From NCBI RefSeq assembly GCF_000485595.1, contig NW_014578204.1:6934-70933 (forward strand): a stretch of 64,000 nucleotides of DNA, given 5' to 3'. The notes below the pieces were generated by a model. The model was not told the origin of the DNA, did not search any database, and was given only the letters and a program-made list of their open reading frames with translations. This document shows positions 10,880-22,129 of this stretch, piece after piece (the stretch's first letter is position 1; every line of letters begins with the position of its first letter). The DNA comes from Priapulus caudatus (taxonomy: Eukaryota; Priapulida; Priapulimorpha; Priapulimorphida; Priapulidae). The position numbers were made by a program, and so were the translations under genes.

Positions 10880-13800
10880 AAATCCAATGAAGCTTGCTAG
10901 GCCAGTGTATATAAGCTGGTATCATATGAGTTTATGAAAGCTGCAGAGCATTTTACGTATCTTACAGCCATAATGTCATCGTTAGCTGTTTGACTAATGG
11001 GACCGTTTAAAAAAACACAGGAGCGATTACTTGCGAATATTATATACAACGTGACACGCGAAATCGTCAATATTTATATGAAGTAACACAAACATACTGC
11101 AATTTCATCGCATAATTTCATTATCCGTTCTGGGAAATAACCGTGAAATAAAACACACACACATGCGCACGCACGGATATTATTATAACAAACATAGTAG
11201 TAAATGGACGAATATATGGAAGCGATGAGAGTCACGAAGCACGAAATTGTGTCAGAGTACTCGCAAGTTACACGAAATTAAATTTTGTCAATGAAATGTA
11301 GAAAATGTGTAATGAATAGCTTATAGTTGAATAGCTGTAAGTATAGTCGCACAGCTATACACTTTACCGTGATTCCTATAGATATTCCCGTCTTCAATGG
11401 CTTTGTCTTAAATGAATGTACGCATATAGAAAACCGGAGCATAACCCATTTAAAGGGAAGCGGACGATAGCCGTAAGATTTAGGGGGTAACGTGTATCTA
11501 ATTAGTACACAGTAATTAATGCATAATAACGGTGCTTATATTCCAGTGTAGATATTAGGGTCGCTTACTGTGTGTGTAGCAGGATAGCGAGGTCGGATGT
11601 TGTCTTTACAAAAACAGTGTCTGAATGTGATATGTGTACTAATGGCAGCATTTGACATGTGGATCCCATACTCTATAGAAGAATAATCGATTATTCGATG
11701 TTGACTACGGTATGATTGATAGCTCATTAGATGTCATGAGAATATCGTTGAGTAGCAACGCTCAAGTATCGCATCAAACGCTGGCATGTACTATTTACTA
11801 TATATATCCAGTTACAGCTGTGCTCTTTTTTGTGCGTGGAATAATGTTACCGCTGTTTCAGCTCGCTTGCGTTTATAATTGTCCCTGTTTTGTTACGGAA
11901 GCCCATGGTTCAATACTGTTGAACAGTGCGAATCGTACGTGTATCAATCGAACGCAGCAACTGTGGCGCTGATGCTGTTACGATTAGGTGTAGCGCGTAA
12001 CATGAAAATATGTTGGGCAGGAATACGGTTAATAATTATAAATTAACAATAATTTCATTAAATTTAAACGAAACTGATTACCAGTTTACCGATTCGCACG
12101 TCTTTTAACGGTTTCCTCGAAGCTTAATTAATTAGAAACTTGCTCTATTATTCGAGCGGTTCGCTCGCGGGTGCATATGTTCGATGAGCTGCCATTTTGT
12201 GATTATTTGATTACTTGTGGCGTATTTCGCAGCCAGACGTGACGTATGCCGATAGTGTGCCGATGTCGTGATAAAACGTAGGAGTCTACGACATGTTGCT
12301 ATGTAACGCATGGTCGGCATCAACCGCAATCGATCGAACTGTGTGTGAAAATACGTGTATTATATTAAACATGGTGGAATAGCAGATGACGTCTGTAAGT
12401 GCGTTTTGTCTAGTCTGGGCAATTAATGTTTCTAGAAGGAGACAGCGTTTGTCTCAAATTGGCTCAGAAAACAGCTTCACTTCGCGATTATTCTAACTTC
12501 TACTTAGATACGGCCACTTCAAGCAAATGAGCTGGTAACAGCGTACCACTTACCTGAACACTAGAGCAAAGCATTGGCTGAGATGTGCTGCCACCTGGGC
12601 GGGTATGAAGCCGTACCTTTCTGAAGTGCTACTATATTCATCTAAAAAAAACTCACCGACGAACTTTCTAGTGTACTTCGTTGCTTCAAGGAGATATATT
12701 TCAGTTTCATTTACAACTGAATATTATATTAAGCTCGTGGCGCTTCGTGTGAAGTTCATACACATATAGATAGCTAGTCTTCGGCCAGCAAGTGTGAGTT
12801 GAACCGCCCCCACACGCCCACTTGACATATTAACCTATTACGACATGCGTTGAATCCATCGGTTTGAATGACTCTGTTGAATTAAAACGGACAGTCGTGT
12901 AGACCTATTGATATTATTTACAAAGTGGATTATGATTATGTGGAATTTCATAGGTTGAATTTTCCTATGCTTTCACACCCTATATTTTAGCGGGAATCGA
13001 TGAATTACCCTTAGACCGCTAGAACAATATTCGTTACAAGGTCACAGATTTAATGCTATTAATACGACCGGATAACCTTCAGTAGCGCCAATAGTAAGTT
13101 ACGGATTATGCTGAAGTTCTATGTCGCGGATAAGGCCTCTGCAGGAAGCCACTAGTTAACATCAGTACACATAGCCCTTTCAAAATTTCTCATTCTCCTC
13201 TTCGTGCTATCACCAGCGTATTACAAATCCTTTCTGCAATTACTTGCTGTTAGAAAGATTTTAATCTGGCGTTCTTGTTACCTCACCTGGTTTCATCCAT
13301 TTTCTACAAACTTCGGCAGTTTCTGCTCGGGTTACAATTTAAAAGCTGGTGATTAAACATGGGAGAGAATTCAGCATTTCGCGAATTTCTAACGTTTCAC
13401 ATTGTGTTGCATCATGAGTTTAGATACTAGCGGTATAGTGAAGATGTACAGACACAGTACTTCTCTAGAATTTTGCTTTGATGGCATACATTATGTGCAC
13501 TACAAAAGATCCCATATTGTATTTCTTCGAAAATATATCCTTCGTCGAGATATAGTTGACGTCGAGCGCACTTGCCCACAGGGAAGTTATTATACAAAGG
13601 TCACTTCAATCGGCAGCATGTGATACAAGAATGGCTGTCTTGTTCGGTGGGTAATAATTATTTTCATTGCGGAATGATGCATCAAATTGAAGCGATTTTG
13701 CGACAGCTGTGGTAGGGATTTTACATCCATTCTCTATATAAATTTTGTAAAAGGTTCATGGTAAAACAAAATTGCGCAAATGATTCGCGAAAAAACCCTG

Positions 13801-14110
13801 TAAATATTGTTCCATATCGGAATACAATGAGAATTTACGAGCACGTCATGCGAAACTATAATTGCGTAAATAATGTGAATTTAAAGAGCCACAGCAAATT
13901 TTTCAAGTGTCCAAGCTTCATTCTCAAAACGTTTCTGATCATCGCTGGCTAAATTAACTAGCGTAAACTAACATCATAGATATCAGATTATGGTTTTCTT
14001 GACCACTCTAAAATCTAAGACTAATTGCTTTCAATTCGGAGAGATAAGATAATGGTGTACCATGCCCGCGATTATATATATAGTTTCAAAATGGGAATCA
14101 GCATCCCTAA
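10880..14110. other. Large unique intergenic region
   Basis: About 3.2 kb of AT-rich, largely non-repetitive DNA. Open frames up to 86 codons (for example 11712-11972, 13402-13623, 13758-13952) show no motif or splice context that I can defend. No RNA gene, MITE ends or tandem repeats recognised. An intron or long intergenic spacer would look like this. Confidence 0.45.
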
Positions 14111-14120
14111 CAGGCCTAAT

Positions 14121-14465
14121 CACCACCACCACCACCACCACCATCACCATCATCACCACCACCTGGTGGTGTTGGTGGTGTTGGTGTGGTTGGTGGTGGT
14201 GGTGGTGGTGGCCGCCAACACCACCAACACAACCGCTGCCGCCGCCACCACCACCACCAACACCACCACTACCACCACCAACACCACGGCCACCGCCACC
14301 GCCACCGCCACCGCCACCGCCACCGCCACCGCCACCGCCACCTCCACCACCACCACCGCCACCACCAAAACCATGCACCACCATCCCCACCACGCACCAC
14401 CATTCCCACCATGCACCACCACCCCCACCATGCACCACCATCACAACCCCCAGCAGCAGCAGCAG
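14121..14465. repeat. CAC/GGT/CCA/CCG triplet block with strand switch
   Basis: CAC triplets (14121-14163) flip to GGT triplets (14164-14211) and back to CCA/CCG triplets, ending in CAG repeats. The first flip is a perfect palindrome, CACCACCTGGTGGTG. The CCACCG units at 14288-14340 are very regular. All frames are open (poly-His, Pro, Thr, Ala or Gly). Not a gene. Confidence 0.9.
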
Positions 14466-14475
14466 NNNNNNNNNN
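14466..14475. other. Assembly gap (10 N)
   Basis: Ten undetermined bases directly after a CAG run. Ten is probably a placeholder length; the true CAG/triplet array may be longer. Several open frames are drawn across it and should be ignored. Confidence 0.98.
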
Positions 14476-14479
14476 ATAT

Positions 14480-15490
14480 GTGTGTGATAGGTAAAAAAAA
14501 CATTGTTCGGGAAAAAGCATTTAGACTACAACGTGAAAGTGGCGCGTCGAATGTTTCAAACAGCGTTTACTGTTGCCGCTCTGCGGCGATGTTGTGAAGT
14601 ATTATGCCGTCATCAATAAATGAGCATTTACACACAGAACCGCCATTATACAGAACCGCGGCGAAGAGCGATTTTCGAGTTGTTTTTTCGTTGAGCAATA
14701 GGCTTGATACATATTTTTACAGTTTTATTTTCAAAGCTAACGTTCAGTTAAAGTGTAGTGAGTTATTTACTTGCGTTTTTACAGTGGTTTGTTACAAAAA
14801 TGTGCGTGGGAAGACATCATTAAACGCGACCTTGATGCGCTGCTGAGGTCATATATCAGGTTGCATTAACTCGCTCTTTTATTTGATTAAATGTCGGGTC
14901 GGACTAACTCCAGCCGAGGGCGGGGTTCGTTTGCGTAATGGATTACATTACGTGCCGTGACAGCGTTGAGATTTTCTGAGAACGATGCGATGTTAAGTGG
15001 GGTTTGAGTGTTGTCTCCGGCATGTCTGTGCAAATACAGGGAGGATATGTGTGAGCGTGTGATGCTCAGGGCGATAGCGGCTCAGGGGAGCTGATCCAAA
15101 CCTCCGCCACGTCTGAGGCAAGCTATGCCTATAGTATTGTTTCAGCCGCATTGCAGCAAACGCATCAGAATTTCTGGATCATGCATAAAGAACCATGTGT
15201 AACTACACGCTTGAAGTCCATCAGGCGTTTACGCACAGGCACTTTGGGTCTTTGGCCGTTAACGCATAAACTATATAGCCAATAAATAACAAAGCCATAG
15301 TAAATAAACACGCGTTATATTTAGTGCCAACGGTTTTAGTGTTTATGTACACCACGCCGCCTAATTTATTGTTGTTTAAATGGGTCCAGTACCCGTGCGC
15401 TTTCGCTAGTTGCTATCTATACGGTACGATAGCGGTGATTCAATAACTTGTTTGCCAAGTAAACGGATTAAAGTTCGAACGTGTGTGCGA
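14480..15490. other. Unique intergenic DNA
   Basis: No gene recognised. An 80-codon frame at 14604-14846 has no motif. A CpG-containing stretch at 14890-15140 shows no open frame of note. Confidence 0.45.
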
Positions 15491-15494
15491 AGTG

Positions 15495-15725
15495 GCAATA
15501 CGGCAGTCTAAGCACCAATGATCCGGCATTCTATAGCATTAAATATCTTCCGCCTTAGCACTAGCGATGCCCGTCTTAGCGCTAAAAACTGTGTAATACA
15601 GCGTGTATTGGCAATAAATTAAAGATCTCACATCTTAGCACTAAATAAACACTAAAGATCCAACGTCTTAGCAGTAAGGATTTTCTGTCTTAGTGCTAAG
15701 GATCTGATGTTTTAGCGTTCGTGCA
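15495..15725. repeat. Degenerate CTTAGCACTAA repeat
   Basis: Roughly eight units of the type GTCTTAGCNCTAAGGATC, about 25-30 bp apart with variable spacers (15507, 15555, 15575, 15630, 15666, 15690 and others). The core TTAGC(A/G)CTAA is itself a near-palindrome. No coding meaning seen. Confidence 0.65.
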
Positions 15726-15729
15726 GACT

Positions 15730-16440
15730 CATTCTCGATGTTATCTCGCTCGCCATTTTCTCAGCAGCAGATGCGCAGGACAGTGGCTTGCAGTTAATTA
15801 GATCATTCTATCGAAATAATCTAAATATTCCTCGACGCGATCCGAACCCTTTATAATGCAGGCCGCGAGGCTAAGTCACAGCTAATTCCACGCATGGTAG
15901 CACTCGTGGAAAAACCAACTTCTATAATTGCGGTTTAATTTGTTAAACTTTAGGCAGTCTGTGAAGGAGAACCGTCGCACTTTCGTTAGAGGAATATAGC
16001 CGGTCGGCAGCCTCCGTGATAGCGTTATAGTTGGCTGAATAGTAGGAAGCGCTCGCAAAATGTTGTGTGCCTATGCAATAATATTTATAATCACATTTCT
16101 GTGAATATCGTCGAAAATTCTGAAAGCTGTAACAATGTACCGCTTACTGGGATGGTGAGTGAATACAGTTCCGGTATAGTTTTTTCTAATACAATTGATC
16201 ATAAGGAAAAAAAATTATGTATGTGAGAGTTTGTATCACTCAATTTTCAATTTTTTTTAAATGTATTTGATCGAACAGATTCCAAATAAGAAGGAAAATG
16301 TAAAATTCTCACTAGGATAATGCAATGTTTTGTCTTAATTCATGAGAGCACGCGAATTGGTAAAATTAATATGATAGATCGTTATATCAAAACGATTGTT
16401 TTTGTACTTTCGGGCCACTCAATCCCCTATCTGTACAAGA
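15730..16440. other. Unique intergenic DNA
   Basis: No gene, RNA or repeat recognised. AT-rich from 16190. Confidence 0.5.
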
Positions 16441-16450
16441 GTAAAATGAC

Positions 16451-16654
16451 ATGCAAAACAACGGCTATCGACCTGCGGGGTTAGGGCACGATACGCCATA
16501 CGATAACCCATACTCTCGGGAAATAAGTGATCACGTTATAAAGGTATATAAAGGGACCAAGGGAAGGGAAAACGTAATGATCTTAAGAACCGGGGAAGCA
16601 ATTCCTACGAGCCCGTGGCTCAACTCGTTTTGTAATCCCATTACGCACGAATGA
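16451..16654 (+). other. Orphan 67-codon ORF, not supported as a gene
   Basis: ATG-initiated frame of normal amino-acid composition in otherwise unique DNA. I recognise no motif, no promoter, no poly(A) signal and no splice partner. Recorded only because its composition is not repeat-born. Confidence 0.15.
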
Positions 16655-16795
16655 CGACTGCCTTTAAGGCAGCTACACGTCTACGCACGCGTCGGTCTCT
16701 CCAACGTAATAGTAACCTAATAGGCGTCACATCGGGCATTAGGTTGCTGTGCGCGAATTGGAACGGTATAAATAAACAACTGCAAGCACGTGCGT

Positions 16796-16815
16796 TCACG
16801 TACACACCCGCGCGC

Positions 16816-16864
<49 letters not shown>

Positions 16865-16905
16865 CACACACACACAATGAGAGAGAGAGGGAGAGGGAGA
16901 GAACC
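16796..16905. repeat. CACG/(CA)n/(GA)n microsatellite
   Basis: CGCACGCACG units, then CA, then GAGAGAGGGAGA. Open frames on both strands are artefacts. Confidence 0.9.
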
Positions 16906-16989
16906 GCACACGCCCACGCGCACGTGCGTACTGCCACTGTGTATGTCGGCGCCTCTACTCTGCCTGATCAAACGCTGCATATGAAATAA

Positions 16990-17540
16990 CCGCGAAGGTT
17001 CAAATGATTTCCACACGTCATGAATGAATAGGCGATTGTATTCGATTCGGACATGTAAACTAATTACTCGTTTGTGCCTTTATCACCACTTCAAACAGCC
17101 CAGCTAAGCACTGTGAGCACAATTTCTCATATAAGTATAAAGCCCATTAAGCATAAAATAAAAAGATTTCTTGCTTTGCCCGGTTTGACGAGGCGAGAAA
17201 GTAACTTTACTGTCGAAGAAGAGCGGATAATTTAGCAGTAGGCAGTGACGGCAGCATAGTGTGCTAATCTGGTAATTATCTGTTAATAGTTAAGCGCGGA
17301 TTTACTGAAACGCCATAGCTACTGCAGTAATTGCATAGGATCCTTAAACGCGGCGTGCGTGAGGCGCGCTCGTAGCCGCGGCAGCTACTTATATTAATAA
17401 CCTATACTCTTGATACTATTATATTATTTAACTTTTGAAAATGAGAGGTTAAGTAATTATCTTTATTCGTGTAAATATAGTTACACTAATAGATGTAATT
17501 TATTAACCGTTGGCATAGAAAGGTTGTTATATAAGATGGG
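16990..17540. other. Unique intergenic DNA
   Basis: Nothing recognised. Confidence 0.45.
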
Positions 17541-17544
17541 TTTT

Positions 17545-17830
17545 GTTACAATGCAGCGGCGGATCCAGGGGTGGGTTCAGGTGAATGCGAACTCCCTTGT
17601 GGAACACGGCCTTTTTATCGGCAGGCAAAAAACGCTTCTCCTTGGTGGATAAATTTCGTGCGTACGGAAGGAGTAATACGAAAATTCCACACCTATCCTA
17701 GGAGGGGCAAATTTAAAGCTTTCACCCAGGGCCTAGCGCGGAAGGGACCGGAGTGCCACAACAGACGAAGTGTCTTAGTAGACCGCAATGCAACAAGCCA
17801 AAAGAGCTCTATTTATTGAATTTTGTGACC
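17545..17830. mobile_element. Possible DNA-transposon end (GGCGGATCCAGGGG)
   Basis: The motif at 17558-17571 resembles terminal sequence I associate with DNA-transposon/MITE families in several animals. An 80-codon frame overlaps it. I could not find a complementary partner end nearby, so this may be a solo end or coincidence. Confidence 0.2.
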
Positions 17831-17943
17831 ACCATCTGGCAACTACCTGAAATTTTTGGCACATAGCTGAGGAAAATATTAAGGAATATACAACAAAGTC
17901 GTCAAGTGTGAAACTTGCACATTAATTGTTAATTTCTGAACGG

Positions 17944-18083
17944 AACGTCCCGCAGCTAGGTGCGCCACGCGTAATGTCCCGTAGACTGGTACTCGCTCCC
18001 ACCTCGTAACCATAGGGACCCCCATCGAGTAACTAAGCCGAGAGGTGGAACCGCCGGTACCAGTCTAAACGTCCCGCAGCTAG
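17944..18083. mobile_element. Foldback element flanked by perfect 16 bp direct repeats
   Basis: TAGACTGGTACTCGCTCCCA at about 17982 faces its imperfect complement ending CAGTCTA (18067), with CACCTCG...CGAGAGGTGG nested inside, separated by ~30 bp. AACGTCCCGCAGCTAG occurs at 17944-17959 and again, identical, at 18068-18083. The same ~85 bp palindrome family recurs at 29879, 41857 and 42954. This looks like a non-autonomous insertion; the direct repeats may be a target duplication or part of the unit. Confidence 0.55.
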
Positions 18084-18123
18084 CACGCACACACAGTCAC
18101 CACACCAATAGATTATATACAAC

Positions 18124-18163
18124 ACATGCACACACACACACACAGCACACGCACACGCACACG

Positions 18164-18195
<32 letters not shown>

Positions 18196-18215
18196 ATATT
18201 ATATATATATATATT
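18124..18215. repeat. (CA)n/(CACG)n then (TA)n
   Basis: CA and CACG units followed by TA runs. Frames are artefacts. Confidence 0.9.
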
Positions 18216-19550
18216 GTTTGTTCTTCTTCGATCCGTATTATAATGCGACATGTAGGCCTACGCAGAGTAATTTTTGTACTTTCCAGAACATGTCAATTTG
18301 AAAGAAAGAACTGATATGGATACACTTAAATGTTTAATTTTAATTCTGATAAAATGCTTTGGAAACTGAAACAAACTGGTGCTGTATATTGTTGATACGG
18401 TTATGTTATCTGTTGTAAAAATGTGAGGAAAACTAAATTTCCATCTCCGGACACTTAAAATTCGAAATTTGAATTATATATGATTTATTCACTCTTTTAA
18501 GCTGAATCTACCAGAGTTAATCCAATCGTCTCTTTCTACATTGTTATTTCTCTCTCTTCAACTCTCCTCGTCTGTCGCACGGTCTACACATTTCTCAACC
18601 TCTTTCTTTCTTCCCCGTCTCCCCTGGCTTTCCATCTCTCTACCCCTACCCCTTTTTACTTCTATATAGCTTCTGCTCTCACTTGTCCTTTTGATCTCTG
18701 CTCTTTTCTTCTCCCAATATATTTCAATATTCAAAAAAGTTTAATCAAATGCTCCCTGATCTACATGCATGGTGATCATCACACCTACATGTATCCATAA
18801 TTTTGCAAATTATATCCACGAGCCTTGCTGAAAACAGCCTCTTTGGTTGATCGAGGGTCTTTTATCCTGTTGATTAAATAAAAAAACTAACAATCCACAA
18901 AGCCGTATAGAGTAGTATCTGTACTTGATATTAATTATGGTACATGTAGATTAAAAAATTACCAACTGACTAACAAGTGAGACATCCTTGCTTCATACAT
19001 TTTCATAACATTTCACGAATGCTTCAGTAGGTTGATCCTCAACAGGAAGTAAATTGATAAGGGCCATGATTTATATGTTTACATGTTATTGTAACGCTGA
19101 AGAATGGCGACAGATGTACTATAAGTTAAGAAAGGCAAAGCGTAATCAAATCAAATAGTAAGAACTTCAGACTCTTAGTATATGTACATGTACTTCTAAC
19201 ACTACAGTTGATAATGGCTGTGCGTATTTATCCCAATAGAAGTACATAATATAATTTGACATATGCGTGTGCTATATTTCCAATACAGTGCTACCTACAT
19301 ATATACATACATGTAATTTTATAACAAAACAGTATTTTGTTCGCTTTTTCCAATCGAAACAATGTTTGATCTCTTCAAGGCTAATATAGTATGCAATACA
19401 TACAGAAGCTGAAACATATTGATACAGGAATCATATCTTCTGCGCAGTTTAAATTTGAGATGTACATCCCTTGTTTGCAATAAACCCTCTACTTAAAACT
19501 AAAACAATTTGAGAAACGGGGACAGAGAAATCCCATTTTGAATTCACTTT
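18216..19550. other. Intergenic DNA downstream of the minus-strand pseudogene
   Basis: AT-rich; a pyrimidine-rich patch lies at 18520-18720 (CTCTCTTCAACTC type). It is in the 3' direction of the remnant at 19796-20900. No poly(A) signal assignment is attempted. Confidence 0.4.
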
Positions 19551-19552
19551 CC

Positions 19553-19691
19553 TTAACCCATGGACGCTAACTCGGCATACTTATCGCCAAACCTATCATT
19601 ATAAGTTAAAAAAATATGTTGCCAATTTGAATGATAAAATAATAAAAAAATTTGGCTCATAAACTCTTTGTTTTCCGCGTCAATGGGTTAA
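19553..19691. mobile_element. TTAA-flanked MITE (piggyBac-like ends)
   Basis: TTAACCCATGGACGC at 19553 is mirrored by GCGTCAATGGGTTAA ending at 19691 (14 of 15 positions pair). TTAA at both outer edges matches the TTAA target duplication of the piggyBac superfamily. The 139 bp body is AT-rich and non-coding, as expected for a MITE moved by a related element elsewhere. Confidence 0.6.
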
Positions 19692-19795
19692 ATGTGCCAA
19701 GTGTATGCATGCATCCGCAAGTTAAAGTGAGTGATTTAGTGGAATACAATTTCAGCTAACATTTCTTTAGAGAAGAGCAGTGAGATTTCAATAAA

Positions 19796-20900
19796 CTAAA
19801 TGTCATCTTCATTATCCAAGTCTTCTTCAAAGCCATCGATATCATTTTCTGTGCAAGCCGAATTTTTGCAATCAATGCACTTGCATAAATCTGTGCAGTT
19901 TACATTGTGCTGTCTACAAGAGCAACGACCGTTTCCTTCTCCTTTGGGTTCTTCACAGTTTGTCTTCTTGCAACTGCAGTTGGTAAGCTCTAGCCGAGTA
20001 CTTGGCGCTGGGGGAAGGTCACCCCATACTATCTCCAAGTCTGTGTTGTTGGTAACTTTCCAGCCATGACCATGTGGGCTGGGAATGGCTGAAAACTGCT
20101 CCAAACTTGGTAGTTAGCCACAAGTACCCTTCTCGCTTAACACTACGTGGCGAGAGGTGTAACAGTCGGAGAGCCTGGTCGGTTTACTTGGTAGTTAGCT
20201 CTCGTAAGATGTTTCATCAAGGGGGCATGCTCATCTCAGCCTTTGTACCCACCAGAAATTTGTTGTATCGAGCTGTATTTACATCAGAGCAATCTTGATC
20301 ATACAACTTACAAACAAATCTCTCAAGTGCATCTACCAGACTGTGCTATGGTGAATGAGCTTCCAAGCTGTTTGAATGCTTCTTGAAAGTCTGTAGATTC
20401 ACGCATCATTTTCATAGTTTTTTCTTTGACTTGCCGTAGAAGGAGCTCACCGAATCACTACCTGTGAAGCAATGTAGTCCGATAAGGGCATCTGTTACCT
20501 CACGTCCACGATGGTTTTGTATGGCACTGAAATTCATATAGGCCTACGTTTGTTTGTTTCCTCTTGCCAGTGTGAAAGAGAAGTTCGGCCCTCAATCATT
20601 TGAGCTTTAGCCACACCAATAATAAATACATACGTATCTGGGCTTCTAATGATGACTGCTGGCTGTACAGCTGATGGCGAAGCGAGAAATGCAGCAGCAT
20701 ACTGACAGGTTACGAAGAGCCGTGTTGTCGGCCTCCTCGTGGTTACATTTCAAGTTCCTTCACAGCAGCTTACATTCACTGTGCCATCAACATTTGCAAG
20801 CGAATGACATTCTTCATCATGTGCCACCACAACAGTTACATTATACAGTTGATCTCCGGCAGTCTCTCTCCACATCTTGAGTAGGAAGCGTATTAGAATC
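19796..20900 (-). pseudogene. PIN-like/Cys-rich-tail protein, decayed
   Basis: Minus-strand reading in several frames gives ordered conserved blocks. They are VTVVVAHDEECHSL (about 20780-20840), NHEEAD (20727-20747), SPDTYVFIIGVA (20609-20644), LIGLHCFTGSDSVSSF (about 20438-20482), QEAFKQLG, ERFVCKLYDQ, HLTRANYQV, and a C-terminal part with IPSPHGHGW, LPPAP and NCSCKKTNC...CSCRQHNVNC...CKCIDC. This order matches an uncharacterised expanded invertebrate family with EADTR, SPDTDV and TGCDT(T/S)S motifs and a cysteine-rich tail. The acidic motifs suggest a PIN/flap-nuclease-like fold (inference). Damage: at least four frame changes, SPDTDV altered to SPDTYV, TGCDT to TGSDS, and an 81 bp insertion. 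The upstream N-terminal part is not recognisable. The last 102 codons (19796-20104) are intact. Frame changes may partly be read errors. Confidence 0.75.
20105..20199. mobile_element. 81 bp insertion with 14 bp target duplication
   Basis: ACTTGGTAGTTAGC stands at 20105-20118 and again at 20186-20199. The coding similarity of the pseudogene resumes on each side, so the intervening DNA is an insertion. Its interior holds CTCGCTTAACACTACGTGGC then GAGAGGTG, resembling the ~85 bp palindrome family of 17944 and 41857. It interrupts the segment encoding ANYQV. Confidence 0.6.
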
Positions 20901-20904
20901 ATCA

Positions 20905-21450
20905 GACGACATAGACGACATGTAAGTCGCCATGTTTGCTGTGCAGGGAGCCAGTTCATGCGAACGTAAGGAGACGCGTGATTGGTTGCAGAAAGCAATA
21001 CAGTGGGGAATCGGGATGAGACGTTAGCGTTTTGACTTGGATAATTATTTCTCACTTTAAAAATTAATAAAGTATTTTCGGGGTATTTGGGGGTTCACCC
21101 CGCGGTCTATAGCGGCAGGGACTGGGGTTTCCACACAGGACCTGTGGAGAGGGTTAATGGATTCCCCATAGGGCCTGGGGCGATAGGGGCTCAGGAGTTC
21201 ATGGAGGACACGAAATGAAGATTTCTTAAATCAATAACTTACAGAAACCGACCGCATTGCTGTAGTTCATCATCCAGCTCCGTATATCTAAATAGTTGTG
21301 TTTATATTATCAATAAAAACATCTTTAAAAACAAATTCCTGGCAGTGACCCCCGTGACCACTCTCTTTGATGGAGGGCCGTGAGACGGTATGGAATGAAT
21401 GAAGGAATTGTCCCAGTAGTAGTAACGTGTGGTGGCTAATTGCAGCCATA
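20905..21450. other. Region upstream of the pseudogene
   Basis: The frame of 20750-21055 continues open to 21055 but loses family resemblance near 20890. 21065-21200 is G-rich (GGGGTATTTGGGGGTTC). No promoter called. Confidence 0.4.
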
Positions 21451-21617
21451 TATATATATATATATTAAATAAATAAATAAATACATAAATAAATAAATAT
21501 ATATATATATATATATATATATCAGAAGTAGATAATCGAGAATTTATATTATATTTATAGGGGATTTTTTTTTTAGAAAATTTCCTATTATCTACTTCTG
21601 ATATATATATATATATA
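21451..21617. repeat. TA/TAAA tract with 22+ bp inverted repeat
   Basis: A (TA)n plus ATCAGAAGTAGATAAT arm (21502-21536) is exactly complementary to ATTATCTACTTCTGAT plus (TA)n (21587-21617). About 50 bp of T-rich sequence separates them. It is either a small foldback element bordered by TA or the product of replication slippage with inversion. Confidence 0.7.
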
Positions 21618-21687
21618 CCGTCAACCCCCCATGTCGCGTGGTTGGCCTGGTCGTCGATGACATGAAACAATGCCATGCAGTGCTGCA

Positions 21688-22125
21688 CAGAATCACATAC
21701 ATTTTGTGAAAAAGTGGACATAATTTTTTCACTTTTACTATTTACAGTGACGTAATCACTTAAATTGACCACGTCACGAAATTTCTATGGTGTATATTTG
21801 TAAAAATTTTGCTGCAACTTTTTTACATGAAAAGTAGGTAACGGCACTAAGTGTATCTTCAAATTCTTACCTGATAAGATTGTTTTTCAACTAGTTACAA
21901 ATCCAAAAAATCTGGGCGATTTGATTTATTGATCACAACATTGCATGCTTGCTATGGGCTATGTATGCGTCACGAGTGTTTGTTCATAAAGAACTGAATA
22001 GCAAAATAGGAAGTATGATGCAGCAATTTAACCATAACAAGTGAACAGAATCACTTACATTTTGTGAAAAAGTGGACATAATTTTTTTTACTTTTACAAT
22101 TTACGGTGACTTAATCACATTTTCA
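21688..22125. repeat. ~72 bp direct repeat pair, ~360 bp apart
   Basis: AGAATCACATACATTTTGTG... (about 21690-21760) recurs as AGAATCACTTACATTTTGTG... (about 22049-22119), about 90% identical, both containing AAAAAGTGGACATAATTTTT. The first copy lies in a minus-strand frame (21302-21772) that also reads CMALFHVIDDQANHATWG. That stretch looks protein-like but is not one I recognise. Confidence 0.65.
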
Positions 22126-22129
22126 AAGG

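Noticed and set aside
14025-14597. 190-codon frame with poly-His/Thr
   Set aside because: Triplet repeat plus a frame drawn across 10 N.
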